A stretch of 46,673 bases of DNA from a bacterium. Lineage in GTDB: Bacteria > Cyanobacteriota > Sericytochromatia > S15B-MN24 > VGJW01. The translations under genes were made by a program, and so were the position numbers. The DNA lies in contig JAJXWQ010000020.1 in the NCBI GenBank assembly GCA_021781555.1, positions 1-46,673 on the forward strand. The letters run 5' to 3'. The notes under the pieces were generated by a model. The model searched no databases and was not told the DNA's origin. It saw nothing but the letters and a program-made list of their open reading frames with translations. Shown here piece after piece: positions 30,952 to 38,777 of the stretch. Position 1 is the first letter of the stretch; each line of letters opens with the position of its first letter.

Positions 30952-31947
30952 CTACACGCCTTGCGGGGCGCCGGCGCGCTTCTTGAGCTCCTCGATCACC
31001 GCCGGGATGACTTCCTGGAGATCTCCGACGACGGCGACGTTGGCCACCTTCATGATCGGGGCTTCGGCATCGGTGTTGATGGCGACGATCGTGCCGGACG
31101 TGCGCATGCCGACCAGGTGCTGGATGGCGCCGGAGATACCGCAGGCCACGTAAAGCTTGGGGCTCACGGTACGACCCGTCTGGCCGACCTGCTCCTTGTG
31201 GGGACGCCAGCCGGCGTCGACGACGGCACGAGAGGCGCCGACCGCCGCGCCCAGCTGGGCTGCCAGCCGCTCGATCAGCTCGAACTTGTCGGGTGTTCCG
31301 ACTCCGCGGCCTCCCGAGACCACGATCTCGGCATCGGCCAGTCCGATGGCGGCCGTCTGTTCCCGGGTGATCTCGAGGGTCTCCGTGCGGGACCGGGCCC
31401 AGGACTCGTCGACCGCGATGCGCAGCAACTTGCCCTCGCGGCCGGGTTGCTCGTTCGGACGGGCAAAGGCCTTGGGGCGCACCGTGGCGAACGTGAGGGC
31501 GGTCGTGCCGACCGCCGAGCTGAGCATCGTGCCGCCGAAGATGGGGCGCGTGCATACGACCTTGCCCCCGGCGACGGCGAAATGGGTGCAGTCCGCGATG
31601 ACCGAGGTCCCGAGGCGCACGGCCAGCCGGCCGGCCAGATCCTTGCCCAGGGCCGAGTGCCCGAGCAGGATGACCTGGGGATGGTGCTCGGCGGCAAAAG
31701 ACGCGATGACCTTGGTCCAGGCCTCGGGAGCGAAATTAGCCAGGGCGGGGCTTTCCGCCACCGCGACCTCATCCGCGCCGCACGCGAACAGACTGCCGGC
31801 CACCGAGGCTGCCTCGTGGCCGATCACGACGGAGCCGACAGTCGTTCCGAGGGTATCGGCAAGCTGCCGGGCCGCGGTCAGTAACTCGAAGCTGATGGCC
31901 TTGATCTCTCCGCCGGAAATCTCGGCGACGGTCCAGACACCACTCAT
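30952..31947 (-). CDS. etfA: Electron transfer flavoprotein subunit alpha
   Basis: 331 aa. With EtfB it forms the FAD/AMP heterodimer that takes electrons from acyl-CoA and other dehydrogenases. The C-terminal FAD domain is clear: [54 protein letters not shown], and [34 protein letters not shown]-type Shine-Dalgarno 8 nt before the ATG. It lies 94 bp after etfB, with a hairpin in the gap. No bifurcating-type fusion or ferredoxin domain is present. Confidence 0.97.
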   Translation of the reverse strand: MSGVWTVAEISGGEIKAISFELLTAARQLADTLGTTVGSVVIGHEAASVAGSLFACGADEVAVAESPALANFAPEAWTKVIASFAAEHHPQVILLGHSALGKDLAGRLAVRLGTSVIADCTHFAVAGGKVVCTRPIFGGTMLSSAVGTTALTFATVRPKAFARPNEQPGREGKLLRIAVDESWARSRTETLEITREQTAAIGLADAEIVVSGGRGVGTPDKFELIERLAAQLGAAVGASRAVVDAGWRPHKEQVGQTGRTVSPKLYVACGISGAIQHLVGMRTSGTIVAINTDAEAPIMKVANVAVVGDLQEVIPAVIEELKKRAGAPQGV

Positions 31948-32008
31948 GCTTTTGCGTTCCTCTCTCGAGCGTGAATCATTTGGAAATCGGTACGGACTGC
32001 CTGCTCGG

Positions 32009-32037
32009 GCGGACCCTCTGCGCCAGAGGGTGCGTCC
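32009..32037 (-). promoter_or_regulatory. Intercistronic hairpin between etfB and etfA
   Basis: Perfect 8-bp stem ACCCTCTG / CAGAGGGT with a 3-nt loop, extended by GGAC/GTCC. It sits directly after the etfB stop. There is no U-tract, so it is more likely an mRNA stabiliser or partial attenuator than a full terminator. Confidence 0.5.
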
Positions 32038-32041
32038 GCGA

Positions 32042-32821
32042 TCAGATCAGCTTCTGGGCGTGGAGGTAGTCCACGAGCTGGCGGGCGATCTCGGTCGCCG
32101 GCCCTGACAGAACCTGGCTCTGCGGGCGAGCGGGAGGCTCCTGGATCGCCGCGACCTTGACCGTGGCATGCTCCAATCCCACCTCGCCGCCGGGGACGTC
32201 CGCCGCCGACCAGATCAGGATCTCCTTCTTGTTGGCCGCGGTGATGCCCTTGAAGGAGGCAAGGCGAGGCTCGAAGGGGGCCTTGGTCATCGCGACGAGG
32301 GCGGGAAGGTTGGCCCGGACGACCTCGATCGCGCCTTCGGCTTCGCGCTGGGCCTGGACCTGGTTGCCGGATAGCTGGGCATCCTTGGCGAAGGTGATCT
32401 GGGGCAGGTCGAGGAGTTCGGCCAGGGCGGGGCCCACGATGTTGCAGTCGCCATCGGTGGACCGGATGCCGCACAGCACGGCGTCCACGCCCCCGATCTT
32501 GGTGATCGCGGCGGCCAGGACCCGGGCGGTGGCGAGGGCGTCAGACCCCTCGAGCGCAGGATCGCTCACGAGCACGGCGCGGTCCGCCCCCTTGGCCAGG
32601 CACTTCTTGATGGATCCCTTGGCATCTTCGGGGCCCATGGTCAAGACCACGGTTTCGATCGAGGGATCGGCGTCCTTCCACTTGAGTGCAACTTCGAGGG
32701 CGTATTCGTCCATCGGATTGACCGTGCTCTGGGTGCCGGCGCGCTGGAGCGTCAGGTCGGACTCGAGACGACGCGGTTCGTTGGTATCGGGGACGTGTTT
32801 GACGCAGACGACGACTCTCAC
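32042..32821 (-). CDS. etfB: Electron transfer flavoprotein subunit beta
   Basis: 259 aa from GTG 32821. An upstream TTG (32836) is rejected because the GCAGGAG Shine-Dalgarno lies between the two and is 6 nt from the GTG, and the family begins with RVVVCVKHVPDT as here. AMP-binding beta subunit: NPMDEYALEVALKWKD, MGPEDAKGSIKKCLAKGADRAVLV, GIRSTDGDCNIVGPALAELL and VRANLPALVAMTK. The order etfB-etfA is standard. The 2-oxoacid dehydrogenase and a GH-like gene nearby do not identify an electron donor. Confidence 0.97.
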   Translation of the reverse strand: MRVVVCVKHVPDTNEPRRLESDLTLQRAGTQSTVNPMDEYALEVALKWKDADPSIETVVLTMGPEDAKGSIKKCLAKGADRAVLVSDPALEGSDALATARVLAAAITKIGGVDAVLCGIRSTDGDCNIVGPALAELLDLPQITFAKDAQLSGNQVQAQREAEGAIEVVRANLPALVAMTKAPFEPRLASFKGITAANKKEILIWSAADVPGGEVGLEHATVKVAAIQEPPARPQSQVLSGPATEIARQLVDYLHAQKLI

Positions 32822-32948
32822 GGTTAACTCCTGCAAAAGGTCGCATTGGCTTGAAGCTTTTCATGCTAGCACGGACGCGACTCACGATGCGTCCGTGGTG
32901 CTTCCCGAGGCCACCTGGGTCGGCTGGCGCACCTTGGCGCTGGACGGA

Positions 32949-32999
32949 ATCGCCCCGCTGGCACCTCTTCCGGCAAAAGGAGAGGGCCAGCGGGGCGAT
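32949..32999 (-). terminator. Large hairpin downstream of the repeat lipoprotein gene
   Basis: A perfect 14-bp inverted repeat (ATCGCCCCGCTGGC / GCCAGCGGGGCGAT) around a 23-nt loop, lying between the 33114 stop and etfB. It has no U-tract on either strand. A Rho-independent-like or structural end of the lipoprotein transcript is the simplest role. Confidence 0.5.
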
Positions 33000-33113
33000 C
33001 CGGTCGGTGTAGTGAGGTGTCCGAGAGTCCGGCCGGGCCCTGCCCGGCCCGTCATGAGACCTGCGAAAGCCTACTGCTCTCGGAATCGCGCACCGAATGC
33101 ACGGTGGACCCGG

Positions 33114-34052
33114 CTAGAGCACGGGTACCTCGCCCGGGAAGTACAGGAGCGGTCTGAGACCTTCTGCGACCGTCACGGGCAGGGCCGTTGGACCGCCTGC
33201 TTCCAGAGGAGCTACCGGCGGGATGAAGGGCGGGATCGCGCCCAGAGGAGCTACCGGCGGGACGACGGGCGGGATCGCGCCCAGAGGAGCTACTGGCGGG
33301 ATGACGGGCGGGATCGCGCCCAGAGGAGCTACCGGCGGGACGACGGGCGGGACCCCTCCCAGAGGAGCTACCGGCGGGATGAAGGGCGGGATCGCGCCCA
33401 GAGGAGCTACCGGCGGGACAACCGGTGGCAAGCCCGGCGCGACCGGTACGCCGGTGCCGTAATAGACCAGCGGTGGCTGGCAGTAAGGCAGGAAGGCCGA
33501 CGCACCGAAGTAGAAGGGACAGAACGACGGGTAGAAGAGCCCCGAGTCGTAGGCATAGGGATAGAAGAAGACGCTGGATCCGTAGGCGTACGGGAAGAAG
33601 TTCAGCGCGGTGAAGATGGAGAACGGAAAGTAGGACAAGGGGCCGATTCCGAACGGCGCGAAGCCGCCGAGGTAGGAAGGCCCCCAGGACGGGGCCAGGA
33701 AGTTGACGTGGCGATCGCCGAGCCCGGTCTCGACATCGGAGGCCGGCACGGAGATCAGCAGTTGCTTGGCCTGCTCGGGAGTGAGGGCCCGCGGCAGGGT
33801 TTGTGCCAGCAGATCGGGAGGCGGCGCGGAGTCGGCGCTCACGGGCCCGACATCCTTGCGCCGGGATAGCTGATCGAGCTGGCCCACGGCGGCCTTGAAG
33901 GTCAGCGCCCTCGCGATCTGGGCTGGGGTGGCCGGCTGGACGGTCGGGACCGCGTCGGCTTGCGGAGTGGCCGGGAGCTGTCCGGGGACTGGTCGGCCGC
34001 AGCCCAGCAGCGCCAGAGATGGCAGCCAGGCAACGCTTCTCCATGAACTCAC
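33114..34052 (-). CDS. Lipoprotein with Tyr/Phe-rich middle and Pro-rich 13-residue tandem repeats
   Basis: 312 aa from GTG 34052, which has a GGAGG Shine-Dalgarno 5 nt upstream. That start gives a lipoprotein signal (WLPSLALLGCG, lipobox LLGC). Residues 20-110 are Ala/Pro/Gln-rich with a short helical part (LTPEQAKQLLISVPASDVE). About 120-200 is very rich in Phe, Tyr, Pro and Gly (SYFPFSIFTALNFFPYAYGS and on). Then come six 13-residue units of the form GAIPPVVPPVAPL (unit residues vary at two or three positions), and a short tail. It is probably an exposed, extended surface or wall-associated protein. No known family recognised. Confidence 0.75.
   Translation of the reverse strand: MSSWRSVAWLPSLALLGCGRPVPGQLPATPQADAVPTVQPATPAQIARALTFKAAVGQLDQLSRRKDVGPVSADSAPPPDLLAQTLPRALTPEQAKQLLISVPASDVETGLGDRHVNFLAPSWGPSYLGGFAPFGIGPLSYFPFSIFTALNFFPYAYGSSVFFYPYAYDSGLFYPSFCPFYFGASAFLPYCQPPLVYYGTGVPVAPGLPPVVPPVAPLGAIPPFIPPVAPLGGVPPVVPPVAPLGAIPPVIPPVAPLGAIPPVVPPVAPLGAIPPFIPPVAPLEAGGPTALPVTVAEGLRPLLYFPGEVPVL
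33203..33436 (-). repeat. 39-bp coding tandem repeat, six units
   Basis: Units start at 33203, 33242, 33281, 33320, 33359 and 33398, each beginning CCAGAGGAGCTACCGGCGGG on the plus strand. Their length is a multiple of three, so copy number can change without frameshift. The last unit is diverged. Variation is limited to a few positions, as expected of a recently expanded minisatellite. Confidence 0.95.
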
Positions 34053-34900
34053 GGATCCCTCCTTCACCTCGACACCGGCAGGGGCCCGGAACACGTCCCC
34101 AAGGCGTCGAATTTCGGCCCCCGCTTCCGGGGCCCGCCCCCTGCACTCGACACGCCGATGCTAGGCAAGACCGGGCCCCTGCACAACGCCGGATCGATCG
34201 CCGTCAAAGCCTCTGATGGCCTCGAACAATCGGGTATGGGTCCCGAGCCGAACGCCGCCGCCTGCGCGACCTGGCCCGGGCCGGCGAGAGCTGGCATCTC
34301 GGCGAGATGGCCAAAAGCGATCGCCATCTGTCTTGAAGGGGCTTCTTGTGCCGATCCAGGGCGATCGGTCGGGCAACGGTCTCGTCGAAAGCGCCAGGCG
34401 CGAGTTGGCCGGGCTGGACCAACGCCGGTTCGGTCCACAGTGGCAAGATGGGCTCGACGCTCGAAGAGAGCGCGTCACTTCTTCCAGATTCCGCCGCTCC
34501 AGAAAGTGACTGCCTTGGATATCGAACCAACGCGATACGAAGGCAGTCGCCCTTGCCGGCCCAGTCTCGGGCCGCCTTCCGCCGGTCCCCCCCCCCAGAC
34601 GCGTGCGCGGACCGGATGCCCAGAGCCAGAGCCATCGGTCGGCTGCCGGATCGCACCGCGGCGCCGGGTCGGACGAGGTCCGACCGGCTCACCGATAGCA
34701 AATGGGATCTGCTGGCGGCAGGTGGTTCGAGACCGCAGTGGCCGGAAACCGGATCGCACTCCGTCTTGGCCAGGGCCTCGGGTCCCGGGTGCGTGGCGCA
34801 TGGCGCCGGGTACTCGATGCCCCGGCGTGCAACCTGACGGGTGCGCCCCATACCGGTCCCTGCCCGCATCCGGGCAGGGTATTGAGTGGTGAGGTGAGGT
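34053..34900. other. Intergenic stretch of about 850 bp without a supported gene
   Basis: Divergent lipoprotein genes flank this stretch. Open frames exist in several phases on both strands, but none has a Shine-Dalgarno, recognisable domain or consistent amino-acid make-up; all look like GC-rich noise. No tRNA, tmRNA, RNase P RNA or 6S signature was recognised. It holds a 7-nt inverted pair (GTCACTT ... AAGTGAC near 34468-34508) and a hairpin at 34858-34879. It may be a decayed gene, a long regulatory region or an unrecognised ncRNA. Confidence 0.5.
34858..34879 (+). promoter_or_regulatory. Hairpin in the leader of the beta-propeller lipoprotein gene
   Basis: Perfect 9-bp stem CCCTGCCCG / CGGGCAGGG with a CATC loop, ending 21 nt before the ATG and just upstream of the Shine-Dalgarno region GGTGAGGTGAGG. 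No U-tract. It could slow or protect initiation. Confidence 0.5.
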
Positions 34901-36055
34901 ATGAGCCGGAAGATGACGCTGCATCGCCGCGCCCTGTTTGCCGGTGCGTGCGCCCTGACCCTGGTCGCCTGTGGCCGAACCGTGCCTCAGGCGCCACCAA
35001 CCGGATCTTCCCCTACTCCGGTCACGGTGCCGGTTGGCGTCGGCCCAGGCGGCAACTTGACCGCCCCCAGCGACCTACCCAGTTCGTCGGCTTCTGATCC
35101 GGTTACGCCTTCGCAGGTGGCGCTGCCGGCGATCTCGACGCCCTTCGACGTCTCCGGTCCGACGCAGATCGCCTTCACGAGCGATCTGGATTTCAGGGGG
35201 ATCTCGCTGTCGTATTTCACTCCCTTCTCTCTTACGGGGATCCAGGGTCTGTTCGTCTATGACGACGCGAGCAAGGACAACTATGCGATTCCGGGCGCGG
35301 GTGTGGGAATCGAGAACCCGCAGATTTTCGATGGCGGGACCAAGGTCGTGTTCGACCGGGTCGACGGCACCATCTGGTTCTACGACCTGCTTACCGAGCT
35401 CACGGTGCAGTTCAATGACGTGAACGGAACGGGCTACTACGTGACCCGTCCATCCATCACCCAGGATGGCACGGTGATGACCTACGTCGGAGTTCCGGGC
35501 TGGGTGTGGCCTTCGGGGGTGGCTTTCATCTGGATCAACGGCGTGGTCGCCGAGCTCAGCAAGGTCAACGCCGTCGGAATGTTGCACGGCGGGATCTCGT
35601 GGATCCGCATCAGCGCCAACGGCCGGTGGGCGGTGTTCACGACCGGTGACGGGGCCTTGTTCACGTACGACGTGGTCAACACGACGGTCTACCAGGTCAC
35701 CGACGCACGTGTGGTGGCCAGCGGCTATGCCACCGATCCGGACATCTCACCGGATGGTTCCCAGATCGTCTGGTCGGCGATCGAGCCTGACGGTTCGATG
35801 CGGATCTATCGTTACGACCGCGTTGCCGGCCTCGTCGACCCGATGCCGTTCGCCAACCTGGCCATGGGGGCGTCCAGCGCCTTCGACCCACGCTTTCTTG
35901 GGCCCGACGGGTCCTGGATTACCTACGAGGTGTTCACTGCAGCGAATTGGGGCGGTTTCCGCGTCCTCGGCTACGACTGGATCACCGAGGCCGTGCGGAC
36001 CTTCTCGATCCTCAACAGTGTCCAGGGCGAGGGTGACCAGCGTGTGTCGAACTGA
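34901..36055 (+). CDS. Lipoprotein with TolB/WD-type beta-propeller
   Basis: 384 aa. Lipoprotein signal MSRKMTLHRRALFAGACALTLVACG (lipobox LVAC, about 21-24), then a Pro/Ser/Thr-rich linker (25-80). From about 85 there are repeated propeller blades of the TolB/PD40 kind: TQIAFTSDLDFRG, PQIFDGGTKVVFDR, PSITQDGTVMTYVGV, RISANGRWAVFTT, DPDISPDGSQIVWSAIEPDG and DPRFLGPDGSWITYE. Such propellers usually bind proteins or ligands in the periplasm; no catalytic residues are evident. Good Shine-Dalgarno (GAGGTGAGG) before the ATG. A strong hairpin at 36104-36141 follows. Confidence 0.85.
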   Translation: MSRKMTLHRRALFAGACALTLVACGRTVPQAPPTGSSPTPVTVPVGVGPGGNLTAPSDLPSSSASDPVTPSQVALPAISTPFDVSGPTQIAFTSDLDFRGISLSYFTPFSLTGIQGLFVYDDASKDNYAIPGAGVGIENPQIFDGGTKVVFDRVDGTIWFYDLLTELTVQFNDVNGTGYYVTRPSITQDGTVMTYVGVPGWVWPSGVAFIWINGVVAELSKVNAVGMLHGGISWIRISANGRWAVFTTGDGALFTYDVVNTTVYQVTDARVVASGYATDPDISPDGSQIVWSAIEPDGSMRIYRYDRVAGLVDPMPFANLAMGASSAFDPRFLGPDGSWITYEVFTAANWGGFRVLGYDWITEAVRTFSILNSVQGEGDQRVSN

Positions 36056-36103
36056 AGTGGTTCCAGCTGAAAAGGGCCCAGGCTACGAAAGCTTGCAGGA
36101 CGT

Positions 36104-36141
36104 GCGGGAAGCGGGGGGCTGTCAGGCCTCCCGCTTCCCGC
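36104..36141 (+). terminator. Hairpin after the propeller lipoprotein gene
   Basis: 15-bp stem (GCGGGAAGCGGGGGG with CCTCCCGCTTCCCGC, one G-U pair) and an 8-nt loop, about 50 bp after the stop at 36055. No T-run, so termination would rest on the stem and the adjoining repeat. Confidence 0.6.
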
Positions 36142-36169
36142 GCAGACAGCTCAGGACGAACCTGGTTGG

Positions 36170-36250
36170 GATGGCTCGGGGCCGGGGAGTCAAACGGGGC
36201 CCGGTTGCGCAGCGCAGCGACCGCGCAGAGGGACCCGTTCAAACTGCCCA
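36170..36250 (+). repeat. Interspersed hairpin repeat, copy 4 (orientation A, 5' truncated)
   Basis: Lacks the outer GTGCTCCCGGTTTGAA part but keeps the AGTCAAACGGGGCCCGG, hairpin and CCCGTTCAAACTGC. It lies between convergent genes (stops at 36055 and 36317). Confidence 0.88.
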
Positions 36251-36262
36251 GGAGTGATTTCG

Positions 36263-36296
36263 CCTAGATGGCTCGGGGCCGGGGAGTCAAACGGGG
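36263..36296 (+). repeat. Fragment of the interspersed repeat
   Basis: CCTAG followed by a 30-nt exact second copy (36267-36296) of the first 30 nt of copy 4, then unrelated sequence. It is a partial direct duplication of the element start, 97 bp downstream of the first. Confidence 0.85.
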
Positions 36297-36316
36297 AGTG
36301 TTCGACTGCGGAATGT

Positions 36317-36958
36317 CTAGAACCCGCGCCAGTAGCCGATCTGGGTCTCGAAGTACGCCGGTAGCGGATTGATACCGACCGACGTCGAATACAGCGGGTA
36401 GCGGGTCTCGATCACCAGGCCGCCCGGTATCTTGACGCCGAGAATGATGTTCATCGAGTACCAGGTCGAGGGATGGGGCGAGGCAGCGTTGGAACTCGGA
36501 GCGACGTAAGTGACGCGGTTGCCCAGCGCGATGTAGGGCAATGGCCCTCTGTCGGTGGCTTGGGCCGCCGCCATCGTGATGTCGATGTCGCCCGAGTAAC
36601 CCGAGAACGATGTCTTGGCGTTCGAAGACGTGGCCATCCACTCGTTGAGGGCGCTGGGATCCATCTCGGCACCGACGCGGATGCCCACGGGGGCCCAGAT
36701 GGTCTGCTCGAAGGACGCACCAAGCTCGGTGTAGTAGAAGGGAACCGGGGAATTGTCGGCAGGGCTGAGCCCCAGGCCTGCCTGCACCTGCACGAACCGG
36801 GTAGGTCCGGCGGACGGCGTGGCCGGATCGGCCGTCAGGCCGACGACCGAACCACCGTCCGGCAGCGAGTTCCCCGCGCCCTGCGCCCAGGCTGGCAGCG
36901 CCCAGAGGAGGGCGCCGCCGGCAAGGGACAGGGACAGAGTGCGGTGAAGGTAGTGCAT
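36317..36958 (-). CDS. Putative outer-membrane beta-barrel protein
   Basis: 213 aa. Signal peptide with cleavage after about 25 (SLAGGALLWALPAWAQG). The mature part alternates aromatic and small residues in strand-like runs (RFVQVQAGLGLSP, PFYYTELGASFEQTIW, GIRVGAEMD, PYIALGNRVTYVAP, YSMNIILGVKIPG, LVIETRYPLY, YFETQIGYWRGF) and ends in Phe, the BAM signal of outer-membrane barrels. About eight strands fit. It could be a small porin or transport-like barrel; substrate unknown. No Shine-Dalgarno seen. It lies 46 bp after ctpA on the same strand and may share its transcript. Confidence 0.75.
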   Translation of the reverse strand: MHYLHRTLSLSLAGGALLWALPAWAQGAGNSLPDGGSVVGLTADPATPSAGPTRFVQVQAGLGLSPADNSPVPFYYTELGASFEQTIWAPVGIRVGAEMDPSALNEWMATSSNAKTSFSGYSGDIDITMAAAQATDRGPLPYIALGNRVTYVAPSSNAASPHPSTWYSMNIILGVKIPGGLVIETRYPLYSTSVGINPLPAYFETQIGYWRGF

Positions 36959-37004
36959 TGGGCGATCGCCGTAGGTGCGGGCAGCGGTGGCAGAGGGGGC
37001 GGGA

Positions 37005-38711
37005 CTAGTTGTCCGAGGAGTTCAGGACCTCTCCGTAGGGGAGGTGGATCCGGAGCTCGGCCTGGCCGTCGGCGCCGTTCTTCACGTGGGTCTTGACCAC
37101 GATCTTGCGGGGATCCAGGGACTCGCCCAGGGACAGGAAGAAGCCGCGCACGTAGTCCGCGACGTGCATGGCGCGGGCCCTGGCCACGCGGGCGCCGTCG
37201 GCCTTGCTGGCTGCGCTGTCGATCTCGATGGCGAAGTCGCGGCGATGGATGATCGCGTCAACCTGATCGGGGGAGGCGTCCCTCAGCTTGTTACCGAGGT
37301 CGCCCAGCGTGCTGTCGAGCGGATCTGCGCGCAGGAGGTCCGCCAGCTCGGTGTGGCCCTTCTTGAAGTGCATGGCCACATCGAAGTTGATGGTGTTGGG
37401 CAAGCTGAGCGAGAGGTTCAGCGGAGTCTTCTTGCTGGCGTCCAGCGCCTGGATCCGGGGCGGAATGGCGATCTTGGGACCGTCGCCGAGACGGCCCTCG
37501 AGGTACTTGATGCCCATCTGGAGCTGGGTGTCCTTGTAACCGGGGCGCTGATCGAGCGGGATTCCGTCCATGTGCTGCGAGGCCTTGGGGAGGGCATCGA
37601 AGGGCATCGGCTGGACGATGATGTTTGGAACGATGCCGACCTTGTTGATGTCATGGCCGCCCGCCGTGAGATACTTGTCGGTCGTGATCGCGACGCCCGC
37701 GCCGCCATCCAGGGAGTGGACGGTCTGGACGAGGCCCTTGCCAAAGGTGCGGGTGCCGATGAGGACCCCCACATGCGTGTCCTGGAGCGCTCCCGAGAGG
37801 ATCTCCGATGCCGATGCGGAGCCACCGTCCACCAGGACCACCAGGGGTTTGGACTTGGGCCATACGAGCTTGGCGCGATCGCCGGGCGAGCTGTCCGGCA
37901 GCAGCTCGCGGTCGCCCTCGCGATCGACGATCTGCACGATGGGGCCGTGGTTGATGAACATCATGCCGATGTTGACCGCATTGGGCAGGAGCCCGCCCGG
38001 ATTGCCACGCAGGTCGAGGATGAGCGCCTTCTTGTTGTGCATGGCCAGAAGGGCCTTGTGGATTTCCTGGTCGGCGTTCTCGTTCATGAACGACGACAGG
38101 CGGATGTAGCCGATGTCATCCGGCAGGGCCTTGGTGGTGACGTCCTTGGTGACGATCTCGCCACGGGTGATCGAGACGCTGAAAGGTTTGGTTACGCCAT
38201 TCCTGCCGATCAGGAGGTCGACCTTGGTTCCCTTCCTGCCGCGGATCCGGGTCACGGCCTCCTCGATCGCCATGTCCCGCGTCGGCTTGCCGTCGACCGC
38301 CAGGATGTCGTCGCCCGCCCTGAGGCCGGCCCGGGAGGCCGGGGTATCCGGCAGCGGCGCGATGACCGTCAGGTCGTTGCCTCGCATCCCGATCTCGATG
38401 CCGATCCCGGAGAACTCGCCGTGGCGCTCGTCTTGCATGCCCTTGAAGGCCTTGGGATCCATGAAGCGCGTGTAGGGGTCATGGAGGGTTGCCAGCATGC
38501 CGCGGATGGCGCCGTACTCGAGTTTCGTGTCGCTGAGGTGCGGATCGAGGAACTCGCCCCGCACCAGATCGTAGACCTGGAGGAAAGTCGAGAAGTTGCG
38601 GGTCTGGGCCACGACCTTGAGGGGTGCGACCCCCATGCCCACGCCGAAAGAGCCGGCCATCAAGCCAACGATCAGCGCCGTCCGCCCGAAGCTCCTCGCA
38701 CCACGTCCCAT
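37005..38711 (-). CDS. C-terminal processing peptidase (S41, CtpA/Prc) with OmpA-like tail
   Basis: 568 aa. Signal/anchor (10-30); N-terminal cap with LHDPYTRFMDPKAF (about 76-90); PDZ (about 100-185, SGIGIEIG, PASRAGLRAGDDILAVDG); S41 protease domain with GYIRLSSFMN, LILDLRGNPGGLL, VDGGSASASEI with catalytic Ser298 and GTRTFGKGLVQ with Lys325. The extra ~170 C-terminal residues end in DSAASKADGARVARARAMHVADYVRGFF and RKIVVKTHV, which resembles an OmpA-like peptidoglycan-binding domain; that would tie the protease to the wall. Such proteases process or degrade periplasmic proteins, often murein hydrolases. The EnvC-like gene just upstream fits this. AGAGG Shine-Dalgarno. Confidence 0.93.
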   Translation of the reverse strand: MGRGARSFGRTALIVGLMAGSFGVGMGVAPLKVVAQTRNFSTFLQVYDLVRGEFLDPHLSDTKLEYGAIRGMLATLHDPYTRFMDPKAFKGMQDERHGEFSGIGIEIGMRGNDLTVIAPLPDTPASRAGLRAGDDILAVDGKPTRDMAIEEAVTRIRGRKGTKVDLLIGRNGVTKPFSVSITRGEIVTKDVTTKALPDDIGYIRLSSFMNENADQEIHKALLAMHNKKALILDLRGNPGGLLPNAVNIGMMFINHGPIVQIVDREGDRELLPDSSPGDRAKLVWPKSKPLVVLVDGGSASASEILSGALQDTHVGVLIGTRTFGKGLVQTVHSLDGGAGVAITTDKYLTAGGHDINKVGIVPNIIVQPMPFDALPKASQHMDGIPLDQRPGYKDTQLQMGIKYLEGRLGDGPKIAIPPRIQALDASKKTPLNLSLSLPNTINFDVAMHFKKGHTELADLLRADPLDSTLGDLGNKLRDASPDQVDAIIHRRDFAIEIDSAASKADGARVARARAMHVADYVRGFFLSLGESLDPRKIVVKTHVKNGADGQAELRIHLPYGEVLNSSDN

Positions 38712-38777
38712 CAGTTAGCCTCTGTTTCTAGCAGGTAGAGCCCACGCCCCAAACCCGCATAATATACCGGCCATACC

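Noticed and set aside
33203-33436. CRISPR array
   Set aside because: The 39-bp units are contiguous, in frame with a lipoprotein, and have no spacers or cas genes.
32157-33869. Plus-strand frame giving RDRAQRSYRRDEG-type repeats
   Set aside because: It is the opposite-strand reading of the 39-bp minisatellite and of etfB; the minus-strand frame has the signal peptide and ribosome-binding site.
34158-34892. A gene in the divergent lipoprotein gap
   Set aside because: Competing frames on both strands are equally long, lack a ribosome-binding site and show no recognisable protein features.
36975-38738. A 587-codon open frame opposite the S41 protease gene
   Set aside because: Antisense to a protease with intact catalytic motifs; composition is that of a reverse-complement shadow.
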